From: Antedon mediterranea
Lineage: Eukaryota; Echinodermata; Crinoidea; Comatulida; Antedonidae
Direction of reading: 5' to 3'
Assembly (NCBI RefSeq): GCF_964355755.1
Contig: NC_092675.1
Location: forward strand, 27,134,412-27,198,411
Length of the DNA stretch: 64,000 bases
Part shown: piece after piece, positions 24,169-36,000 of the stretch
Numbering within the stretch: the stretch's first letter is position 1
How the letters are laid out: each line of letters starts with the position of its first letter
Program-made: the position numbers and the translations under genes
Notes under the pieces: model-generated
What the model saw: only the letters and a program-made list of their open reading frames with translations
Told to the model about the DNA's origin: nothing
Database searches by the model: none

Positions 24169-24502
24169 ATTCAAAAATTGGATCGAAAAAACCCTGATCG
24201 TAATTTAAAGAAACACAATAACCATGTGTAGACAAAAACGTGTGTAGACCATCGCACTTATAAACATCCATTGTATACTGTATAACGAAGACATTCAAAG
24301 AGAAAATACAGTAGTAGGCCTACTTTTTAAAATAATTTTTCTTTCCGCTACGTTGGCTTCATGGACCAATCATCGCTAACTTCGGTGGGTATAGGTATAA
24401 CCATCTTACTCGGGTAAATAATAACAAGCCCCTTTGTTTGTATATCATCATAAAATAAGTGACATGAAACAGTTAACATGTGTAACAAAACATAACATTA
24501 AT
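24169..24502. other. Intergenic stretch, no gene seen
   Basis: It starts with a copy of the 21594 repeat (GGATCGAAAAAACCCTGAT) and continues as AT-rich sequence without exons. Confidence 0.5.
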
Positions 24503-24870
24503 TTACCTCGCTAAGAAGGTATGATGTAGTCGATCGCGCGCGTGTGTGTATGTTTCTCCGCCAATGACCACGGTCCCAATTCTGGACCACTTTTTAGTAT
24601 AATTTTCAGACCTGTTAGTGTTAAAAGTAACAAGTAAACTGAAATTGCATTTTCTCTTTCTCTACTACTTAAGAGGCAAGAGTTATAATTTATGATTTGT
24701 AATTTTAAACCATAATTTGATTTAATTTACACATTTTTTTCAAATTCAACCGTTTGTTTTTGGCGTTACACCAAATTCGCATACACATGCTTGTAGTAGA
24801 ATAAATCACACATAGCATTAAGACACACACAGTTTTTTAGGTAAAAACATTTTTTTTCGATCCAATTTTT
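24503..24870. mobile_element. Decayed copy of the CCTCCGCCAAGGAGG element
   Basis: It aligns with 33836-34526: both hold GGTCCCAATTCTGGACCAC, TTTTCAGACCTG, AACAAGTAAACTG and CGCATACACATGCTTGTA in the same order. The terminal CCTCCGCC words are degraded here (ACCTCGCTAAGAAGGT). Confidence 0.65.
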
Positions 24871-25688
24871 CGTGAAATTGGATAACTATTAGGTGACTTT
24901 AAAATGGAATACTTATTCAACAAATTTGTTTAGGAATTATTTTTTCAGGGGGAGAATACATTCTTAAATATTTAAAGACTTGCTTGAAAAGTAGGCCTAT
25001 TCATCGTACGTACGTATGTGAATAATGAATACCATTTCAATCAGACGTACCTGATGTGACGTGTAGGCCTACATACCTGTATATATGCAGTTGTATAATT
25101 TATATTGATTTACATACAATGGCATAGGCCTAAAATAAATAATTAATTATAATAAATGTATGTATAAAAACCTTTTTAAAAATCCTTATTGAAACCAATG
25201 TATAGGATGCAATTCGAGGGAACAGCTTGATAACACAAGTAAAGTTTCTTTTTAGTCCAAAATGAATCAACCATAAATGTACAATACATGCTAGTTTGTA
25301 GCTTTAACCAAACTTTACATAGAATAACCATTTAACCAGAACACCATTCAATTGTGACAAATGAAGTTAGGCCTACTGTCATTTTTGAGTGATTCATACT
25401 ATTCAATTCATCTGCTACAAGGACATTTACGCATACATTTACATTGTTTTCAATGCTGATAGATCACGCATTTTAGACGATTTGGAATAATCAACCGTAA
25501 AAAGATAACATTTTGACGCACATGGCGTGTCATACCTCAAAGCTGTAACCAGGAAAATCAAACTCTCGCTGGTGGTGGCCGTTTAAAAGCAATAGTAAAA
25601 GTTAGTACTAACTTGTAGAAATTAAGTCTAGGTGCAATAAGGCAAAAACAGAAACATGTCCAGTTTACGTTTATCCCGACCAGTCTAA
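24871..25688. other. Intergenic stretch, no gene seen
   Basis: AT-rich, with several TAGGCCTA words (24992, 25062, 25123, 25371) but no exon or recognised element. Confidence 0.5.
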
Positions 25689-25832
25689 GGCTCTGTACTG
25701 TCTACACTATCAAACTTTATGTGACAAAAAAATGTGATGTGCCCATATATGGACACGATGATGTCATATTACTTCCATATTTAGGCGCATCACACTTGTC
25801 AAACTAGATATGATAGTGTAGACTAGCTTTAT
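25689..25832. mobile_element. Foldback MITE, family A, copy 3
   Basis: The ends GCTCTGTACTGTCTACACTA and TGATAGTGTAGACTAGCTTT enclose the GATGTGCCCATATATGGACA core. Confidence 0.85.
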
Positions 25833-25888
25833 AATATATTATATTCAATAGTTTAGTTGTTGTAAGTCTTTATTTAGCTTTTCATTCC

Positions 25889-26472
25889 AGCCAATATTAA
25901 GTATGTCACAGTACTGTTTTAAATTATCATTGAATACATGGTGACTTACTTATCATAGTAATAATAATAATAATAATAAGATTTATACAGCGCACATATC
26001 ACTAAAGTGCTCAAGGCGCAAAATCGATATCGCATGGTAGGATTTAGTTCTGGTTCAAGCCTCATCATCGATCCATTCATCCGTAATTTGATCCAAATGA
26101 AACCGATCATGCGCACCAGTGGCCGTATTCACCATTCACGTAAGGGAAATACCCTTAATATTCAAAAACTTGTTAAAGATGTATTGTCCCCCAAAAACAT
26201 GAAAACTTAACAAATCAGAATTTGAATAGATTATTGTGTAGTTAAAAAAAGTTAATCACTTGGTAGAAAATAAAAAGTTTTCACTTATAAAATGACAAAA
26301 TAAATGGTTAAATTAAATCAAAAACTCATTGGCTGGCAGCCAATTTGCTTTAAATTACAGTTTTTAGGTAAAAACATTTTTTTACCTTTTTTTTTCTACG
26401 AAAGTGATTAACTTTTTTTACAGCCAATATCAAGTATGTCACAGTACTGTTTTAAATTATCATTGAAAAAAT
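25889..26472. repeat. Segment bracketed by 50-bp direct repeats, with an inner foldback
   Basis: 25889-25940 and 26421-26472 both read CAGCCAATAT, one variable base, then AAGTATGTCACAGTACTG and on to ATCATTGAA. Between them, about 26245-26270 and 26393-26419 are inverted (AAAGTTAATCACTT... / ...AAGTGATTAACTTT), and AAAGATGTATTGTCCCCC at 26176 matches an end of the element at 55645. The whole looks like a nested or duplicated non-autonomous element. Confidence 0.6.
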
Positions 26473-26620
26473 GTACGAATAAGTTCTAAATAGTCAATGA
26501 CCAAGGCCACATTATTCTAAGTTGAATTGAATATTTTTTTTATTCCAAAAGATTATAGAGAGCGATCCCTTAACAAGAAACAATTTGTTAAAGACTAGGG
26601 ACCACTGACTGACTCTTTTT

Positions 26621-26750
26621 GCTCTTTAAAGTCTACACTATCAAACTAATTTGACAAATAAAGTGTGATGTGCCCAAATATGGTAGTGATATGACATCAT
26701 CATGTCCATTTTTTTGTCACATAAAGTTTGACAGTATAGATAGAGCTTTT
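26621..26750. mobile_element. Foldback MITE, family A, copy 4
   Basis: GTCTACACTATCAAACTAAT at the left and AGTTTGACAGTATAGATAGA at the right. The interior carries GTGATGTGCCCAAATATGGT. Confidence 0.82.
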
Positions 26751-27008
26751 GCTTATCCAACTGGTCTGTTTTGAGGACAACTAATTCCACGGACTCCTCG
26801 CTGTTTTTTACAAGCAGTTTGTGACTCTTGTAAGTGACCCGTCGAAAAAATAATTCTACCTCACCAACAATACATCCTATTTTGTAACTTTCATTATCAC
26901 ATGGTTTCTTATTTTGTTTTAAAATGCTCATACAACCCTATCTTGTAAAGTTAGTTTTTTTTCCTGTTTTATCAACAATACCAGGATGATATACAGAAAT
27001 AATCTTGG
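26751..27008 (-). other. Downstream flank and probable 3' UTR of HEATR1
   Basis: No exon seen. It directly follows the HEATR1 stop codon at 27011-27009. Confidence 0.5.
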
Positions 27009-30000
27009 TTAAAAATATTTTTGAAGTGGTTCCCCTAGTGTGTTCTCAAGTTCTCCAATCACCTTCTGACATTGAATTTCAACATCAGTTGATTCATCTA
27101 AAAAAGAAAATTAAATAAGTCAGAAATTTCAATGTAGTTTTGATCCAGATATTAGAAATGATTGGTAAAAGAACATCACCGCCGAGCTAAGAACAACCCT
27201 GTGTCATACCCGGATAAAAAGGGGTAATATAGAACAAATTCACAATTGAAAAACTGCAACCACAGTACATTATAGTCAAGTTGTGTCATGTTTACAGTGG
27301 AACACCCTAATTCATGGCAAGCAACCAAGGACAAATAAAAAAAAATATTTATGTTTATGAATTTATTGGAAATAGTTTAAGGGTCTTACCTTCTAAAAGT
27401 TCTGAGAGGAATGGCAACGTCTCTGGTAGGAGTGTAAGGAACTCCTCACCCAGTTGCCTGTGAATTTCTTCGAGCATCACCAGTGCCGCAAAACGAACCT
27501 TAAACAAGAAATAATAGAAATAGAGAAAACAGAGTGAATAAATATTACTCTATTGGTTATATTGTTAAAACAATTTGCAAATTGAAAATGTATTATTGCA
27601 TGCAGGAATTCAGTCTTTATAACTACAGTATTATATTGTTTGAGAGTTTGCATGGCGAAATCAAATGTTGATATGAATTGTGTGGTACACCACATTATTA
27701 GTTCTGAAGTTCTGTTGCGTTTCTCGACGTTTCAATCAATATGCTTTGATTGTCCTTAGGACTAATATATGTGGTGTACCGCAAAATATATATCAATTAC
27801 AGTATTATTAGTTATTTTCAGTTACATTCGACAGCGGAGAAAACTGCCACTAACGCAATGGATTAAAAATATATAAAACAATATAAACTATATTTAAAAT
27901 ACAAAAACTTTAAACAATATCACAGATATTATTACAAAAACTTTGATAACACTCAAGAAAGGGGTCAATGGATTTATTTTTTTCAAACATATCCAGTTCA
28001 TTTATTTGGAAGCTTTCAATTGTGTAATCGGTCGTAGTCTGGGCCTAAAAAAAGGTGTTGAGGAATATAGAAAGCAATTCCTAACGCTCCTGCATACACA
28101 CAAAGAATTAACATGATGTAAAGTAACTAGGTCGTCAGCAATTAAAAGTTCTCTATTATTAAACTAATATTAGAGGTCAGAGGTTGTGCATTATAAGAGA
28201 AAGTGGTTTAGTCGAATCTTGTAATGTGTATACCTTTGGGTCTGAATTACGTGTTTTGAGGAGCAGTTGGTAGTTGAGTGGTTGCCAACATCCGGTGTCC
28301 TGAGCCGAGGCCATCATCTGTGCCACACATGGGGTCAACTGTGTTGTAATCATTGTTTTATATTCTTCATCACCTAAAGTAGTGTTCTCAACCTACGAAA
28401 AAGAAATCATTCAATCTAACATTCGTTTTCTAAAAAATATTGATATAGAATAGATATTAAATATCAATTTGTTATATATATATATATATATATATAAATC
28501 AAGGTCATGCATCTGAAAAGAGGAGGGAGTGGGAGGGGGGTTTGAGGTCTGGAGTTTAAAAACCTGCTTAAACAATTATTCTACATATACTAATATATAT
28601 TTTTTAACTAATATTATTAGTCAAAAAGTTACTAAACTAACCTGGTCCAACAATGGCATCATAAGAACATCAAATCTTTCTTTGGTAACAAAACCTTCTT
28701 TGTCGTACAGAAACACTTTATGTAAAGTTGAGAGGACAGATTGTAACAGTAAATTACACTTAGCATCATCAAACAACTCATCTGAAATAAATACAAACGA
28801 AATATTGAATATGGTTGATTAGGAGTGCACTTGAATTATTTGAAATAATTATTCAAATAATGAATGTTTCAGTTGAATGGAAAATATTCTAATCCTTCAA
28901 CTCATGAAAATTATCTCTACATTCAACAAAATGCAAAACATTCATTATTTGTTTTTCACTAGGAGAATTTGTTTGGGCATATCATGCATATTCATGTTTC
29001 CTCTTTCTAAATCCAAATGTTATAAAACTACACAAACAGAATATGTCACATCAACACTGTCAAATTAAAATTATTTGAAAGTCTAAAGAGTACAAAGTTT
29101 CAAATCAATCATTATGATATCTTTTTGTAATTATGCATTTCAGTGATTAAACATTGTAAATTGTAAATAATGCAACAGCCACAGCTGAGACCTTACATTA
29201 CTACAATCGACTCCAGATATAGTATAGTCTCCAGATGACCTTGGGCTATATTTTTAACCATGGGTTATATTTTTAACCATGCCCAGTAAATATTTGTTTT
29301 ATATACCGTACCACCCAATTTGGCTGGGTAGGTAGGATAGGCTGAAGCAAACGCATACATGGACTTGGTTGGAGTAGGCCTAGTTAGTGCCACAGTTTAA
29401 CAAACAAAAATGGCCTGCATTTGATAATTCATCACTTTCAGATATGCAATCAATATTCCCAAATCATACTTTTTTGTTTCTTCATATTTTAACTGGCCGC
29501 TCATACACAAGTTAATCATCAAAGGCTTGGCGAGGGCTAGCTACGGAATCGTTATGCATGTGGATCCGATTGTATGAAGAAGAAGATAGAGGAAACAGAC
29601 ATGCACATTTTAGCCGGTCTATAGTTCGAGGGCATGGCAATAAGACCGGCGAATTGAAAGGTGCCAGTACATAAAACACATGATACATAATATGTGCAAC
29701 TCAATCTTTTACATCAACTCACTAGACTTATTCTTGTTACAGCTGTCGAGCAGTTCAGCACAATTTTTGATCATGTGACCAGCAAACAATGTGAAAATGC
29801 TTTTCATTTTCTCTGCAAACATATCAGTCATCTGATAAAATGTAAGAAGTCGTTCTTTTTGTTCCGACTCTCGTGTAGCCCAATTGTAAAGCTTCAAGAA
29901 CATTGGTCTAAAGGAGACCTCAGATAGCCTCATCACCAGACTTTGCAAAGCATTTAGAATTTCATCTTCCACTTCTTTAGATTTCGTGAGATCATCCTAT

Positions 30001-33000
30001 ATAACAAACAATACAAAATTATCATTAACATCACATGGACCTATAAACCTCTAGCCGATTTTCCACTAGGCGAATTTGTTCACGCGATTCAACACAAATG
30101 CGCATTCATGTTTCCATCTTACAAATCCCTCTCTGCAACAAATTCTAGTTCCTTGAGTTTTTCGATTCAGCGAAATTAATAGTTCGAATTGTTTCTAGTT
30201 TTTGTGAAGTGAAAAAAAGCTCAAGAAATAAGCTATGATGCGTTCACAGACACGCGATGAACATGAAAACCGTAACCATTTACTCTTGTACGATTTTTGT
30301 CTCTGTCAAACGTTGAACAAAAATTTGCCTGGTGGAAAATCGGCTTCATAATTGAGATGTCCTATATCCGGTCGTATCAAAAGCTAGCTATAGTAAGATG
30401 TACAACCAAATCACAATTTTATAAAAATGGATTTTGCACTAAAAAATTAAATAAATACCTTTGAATGTGTAGCCCTGAAGTCCAATGCATTCGTGAAGAG
30501 GTTTTGAAGTGTTGTCATCTGTGCCCTAAGACTGTCTTTATCCATTGTAGTGATGTGTTCCTTCAAGATGCCCATCAGTGATCCAATTCCAGTCTGAATA
30601 TAAGTTTTTATTTAATTTATTAAATTGTTTGAATATATTTAATATTTTTAATAATTCATTTTTAACAATTAAATAATAACTGTTAAATTGAATGTCATTT
30701 TTATCTTCCTTTAATTCTAATTCTTTTTTTTTTATGAATTTTTCTGAATGATTAATTTTGTTCATAGAATTGACATTAAATTGAATAATTAACAGCTTTT
30801 CAAATTGAATTAAATAAACAGAATTCAACAAGACCATGTAACACAAATAAAAATTCCAAAAATTATGAAACATAGAGGAAACTATAGATCAATAATTATT
30901 AGAATGTATGATCAATAACAGTTTTTTGCCCGCACCTCAGCTTTAAAGATAATGTTTGTGAGGTGGTTTCCCGAATGATCGTAAAATCAAAACGGTACTG
31001 GGTATGACCAACTAGCGTTATTGTCACCGGCTAGTCATCCATTCATAGAAGTACTAATGTAGTAGCCTACCTGTACGGTGACCATAGAATGTGACCCGAG
31101 GCATGACTAACTACGACTTTTAGATGATAGAAAGTTGAGAAAAAATGTTACGAGTAGTTGTACGACCTTGTCAATGCACCTTTAAAGATAATGTTTGTGA
31201 AATGTATAAGTTTCATACCTGAGAAGTGGTTACTAAGATTTCATAAACTTGCGTGATAACAGGAAGTAAAACACGAGGAGCTAAGGATACTGCTAGTTGG
31301 TGACCTATGGCCTTTACTCTCACATTTAGTTGACTCTTGGGATCTTCAGAGTTAACAGAAAATTTGCATACCTACAAAAGGAAACAATTCAAAGCATTTT
31401 TTAAATTCATATACTATAAAACCTTATAATTATTCATTTATATTGTGCATTGTATTAAAACACATATTTAAGCAAGTAGAACTAATAGACAATCCTAAAT
31501 TATATTTGCGAGTGGAAAATGTTTCAATATAACCCCTATTAAAGGGACATCTTCTAACCCACCCTAAAGCATATATAAATATTTAGCCCGGCAGTTTGTT
31601 TCACGGGAAAATGTCCCCTCAATAGGAATGTCCCCTCAAAGGATGGGTTCTACTTTAGACATACCAACAGCTGTATATAAAGCATATTTCTTACCTGCCG
31701 AGTGATTTGTAGAAGATATGGATTCAGAAAATGAGGCAGGGTTTCCATTACACGATATACTGCCATCAATATACTGATTAAATGAAGATCAGAGCTGAAA
31801 AAAGTAATTGAAAAACAACTACACATAGACACAATTATTATAAATATACATTTAGAAGAAGTTCTTTCATAAAAAAAAAGCCCTCAACATCATGCGAATA
31901 TACAAATATATATATATTTTTTAAAAGGCAGCGCTAACATATAAATATTAATAGTCAAAAGGGGAGCGTGCGCTCTAATACCATCAGCGTAATTTGTAAC
32001 CAGGTTTGATCTCCCGATTTATTACACGCTTTCATCAATGCATACGCGAACCCTGAGAAATACCGGGAGAAAGTATTGTCATTGCATTGTTGGGGGTACT
32101 ATTTAATTATTTTACCCCTTTCACACCAAAAGCAAAACTCCGGAGACACTCCGGAGACACCCCGGAGTTGACGTCCCGCTGTTTGGTGTGAAAGGTAAAA
32201 TCAAGCAACTCCGGAGTTTAAAACTGCGGGGTTGAACAGCTGAACATTCTCCGGAGAGCGAACTGCGGGGACACCCCGGTGTTTTGGTGTGAAAGGTACC
32301 AACATCAAACTCCGGAGTGTTTCGGGTCAAAAGGTCATCCTCACACGATCACTCATTGCTTTAGTTTTATTTCAAAATACTTTAAATATTTGTACAAAAT
32401 ATATAGCGGGTTTAAAAAATAATTAGTAGTATCAATAAAACATTATATTACTTCTGAGACTTTTGAAAGTAATTATTAAATTAAAAATATTGTTAATTAA
32501 AATTATTCTAATGATCGTCGCTATGTAAACAAACAAAATAGACTTCAACATTTACAATTTTATTTTATAAACCCCGGTGTTGCTAGGTTGGTGTGAAAGG
32601 GGTATCTCCGGAGTTTCTCGACGTTTCGAATGGTCATAAACCCCGGGGTGTCTCCGGAGACACTCCGGGGTCATAAACCCCGGGGTGTCTCCGGAGACAC
32701 TCCGGAGTTTTGGTGTGAAAGGGGTATTAGTGTACTGTGATTGGTTAGTTAAATTCCAGGGCAACACATATGCGCAGTACAAACTCGGGACATCTCGGAA
32801 GAAAAGAGAAGGCCTCTCGGCGGTGTGTTTTTCTCCTGAGATTTCACTCATCTCAGGAGAAAAACACACCGAAGAAATTTTCTTTCTATGCAGAAAATTT
32901 GTCTTCACACTATGCAAACCTGTTTACAAGTTGGATCCGTCCCTGGTCATCTTATAAGGTACACAAATTTCAAGTGATACGCATGGCCCATTGTATCTTA

Positions 33001-36000
33001 CCTTACAGGTGTCTGCTTGAACTCCAGAAGTTTCAAGAGTGATGGCATAAATCGAGGAATACTAGGAATTGTGTGAGCTTTCATAGAGCGAACCACTTCA
33101 CCAAGAAGAAGACAAGCACTAGAGACAACCTAATAATAAGTGGGTAAAGAACAGATATGTATGATTTATTTTACTATTAAAATATTTAAGGAATCAAAGA
33201 AAAATCTGAAAAAGCTCACTCACGGGCACGTGGTCAAGCGGTTAAGACAGTGAAACTGTGATTATGTAGCCATAACATCGGCAAGGATTTGAGACTAAAT
33301 CGTTCCTTTGTTCTGGTTGTAGAAAGGATAAGGACTAATAAACCGTACGTCCAGTGTACACACCTAGTTCATGTGCATCTTATGAGTTATCCCGATGTGC
33401 TAGTACACACACAGCCCCTGATCAAAACTGGGCCCCCTGGGAGACCAGTCTTTGACTAAAGAAGTCACCCAGTATAAATAATAATAATTTCTAATTGACT
33501 GGATGAAAAGGTCTAATATTATTTAATGGTATGTAATTAAAGAATAAAAACAATTAAAATGTTACTTGTTGATTTGTGTTGTTTATCAATATCTCTATAG
33601 CTACATCTATCACAGGTCTAAACTGCTCAGGATGACCTGCACGAGCCAACTTGCAGATGATTTTTAAACTATAGAGGGCAGTCTGTTGGTTGATGAAACT
33701 CTCCTCGTGTTCAACCGATGCATCAGGTACTGATTTTGCGATCAACACAAGCTGATCAAGAAGCGTTAGCACTAGTAATACCTGGATAATTTAAAATTAA
33801 ACGGTTTTATACTTTTGTCCTTTGTTTTTATTTACCTCCGCCAAGGAGGTATATGTAATCGATCGCGTGTGTTTGTTTGTCTGTCTGTTTGTTTGTTAGC
33901 AGGATTACTCAAAAAGTAATTACAAGGTCTTTACCAAAATGAATGTACAGATAGATATGTGGTCAAGGACCATTCCATTAAATTTTGGGACCATTTCGGA
34001 CCATGGTCCCAATTCTGGACCACTTTTTAGTATACTTTTCAGACCTGCTAGTGTTAAAAGATAGGACAAAATTTTTCAAAAGCCGGCGAGCAGTCTTAAA
34101 GTAACAAGTAAACTGTAATTGCATATTCTCGAAAACTACTTGTCCAAAAAACTTCATTTTTGTACAAGAGGCAAGAGTTATAATTTCTGATTTGTAATTT
34201 TAAAACATAATTTGATTTAATGTGCACGTTTTTTGATGCGAGTAGTTTAAAAAACCTATTTCTTTTCAAATTAACTCGTTTGATTTTCGCGTTCCTGTTC
34301 TATTGTTAGTCAACTGAAGCTATTGTTAATTGTTGAAAGGCTTGTTACATAAAACCATTACACCAAACTCGCATACACATGCTTGTATTTAAATTAGCCT
34401 AAATCAGAAACAGCATTAAGACACACACAAATATATATATATATTTTTTTTTTACCGGAGAAATCTTATGTAGGAGAATTTTACAGTAGGCGGAGGTATG
34501 CACTCTCAGAGTGGCTTTCTAGTTCTATTGTGTAAATAAGTTCATAATAGTTAATTGTTTATCGAATTTCAGAATGATGTATAGTTACCTGACTGTCGTC
34601 CATTGAGCCCATATGTTGCAAGATTTTATTATTGAGCAGTTGAAGAGCCTTTCTTCTAACTGATGGAGTTGGACTGTTGAGAAGTCCCAACACAACACGA
34701 ACAAACAGATCCATGGATAATAGAGAATTCACCTTATAAGGAATACATTAATTTAATCAGACAATAATGTAATAATTGTTGCTTTTTTTAGATATTAAAC
34801 AATAAAAAATCCCCAAAAAATAAACCAAAAAGTTGAATAGAAAAAAAACGTAAATAATGTATAGTCCATTTTTCACCTCTGCTCTGGACGTCAAACAAGG
34901 GACGATGAATAGCTCACTCATTAAAAATATGCAATTGTAAATTGAGGGATGTAACTAAATAATGTTTTGACTACACAGCGGACAGGGCAGGTGTAATAGG
35001 TTCTTAAATAGTGAATGAACACCCCAATAATTAATGGACTCTACCAAATTATGTTTGAACAGATCTAGCAAGGAACGTCTCTACACTACCATGGAGTTTA
35101 CTCCATGACACTACACACACAAGATTGAGGCCATCATGTATTTTTTTACTACAGTTTGTATTTATTATTAAATGAATTTCATATTTGACAAAAGAGGAAT
35201 AAAGATATGGAATAACCTCCCTAAATTCAACTAATTTTAAATGCAAATTAAATCACATCACAATAAACCAAAAATATACCTTGTCCATTATACCATATGC
35301 CTTGTGGATCATAGCTTTCCAGAATTTGACAGTAGGCTTTCCAGCATCAGCTTCCATACTTCGAGCGGACATAGTGATTAAATGGAGAGTTCTGTCTATC
35401 AAGCTGAAATCATATTAGAATAAAATTTAAATTGGTAATCGAAAAATACATTATGACTGTTTCAAAGTATGTAGTGTAATTTAAAATAGAATTCAATACT
35501 CATTCATATTATCCCTTTATCAGGTTTAATCTGTGAAAAAATTTAAAAGAAGCTAATTTCACTTGATTCTGGTAGGTATGGGCATGAACGCTTCCCTGGT
35601 ATGGGTGTCAAAATTTACTTAAAAAAAGTGAGCTCATGTGAGGGTGGGAGACGGTCATTTTCAAGGGGGAGGGGTTTGAGGTCAGTGACCTCAAACGTCA
35701 TCGTGTTTGGTCTCAAATGAAAGGAAATTTCATTAAATCTACAACTGAGATTGTTTAGGATAGACACAATAAAGTACAATATAAACAATATATAATTTAT
35801 TACACCTCTTCCAAATTAAATAAAAAAACAGGGCAGCACACATTATAATCAAAATAGTATATAAAACCGAAATATGAACAAACTTACGATTGATAAAGAG
35901 GGTTCAACGCTTCAACGTCGTACTGTGACATGTCCGCAACTTGACCTAAGAACTCATCAGAACCCAAATGAATAATGATGAAGCCTACAGTGTTGAATTT

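Noticed and set aside
27890-28050. Possible extra HEATR1 exon (AQTTTDYTIESFQ... on the minus strand)
   Set aside because: It has an acceptor-like start but no donor. In the family LKTR..DPK continues directly into VRF, which is exactly what joining 28234 to 27498 gives.
32121-32957. Several open frames on both strands in the CTCCGGAG-rich block
   Set aside because: They translate terminal and internal repeats of the Harbinger-like element and the perfect hairpin.
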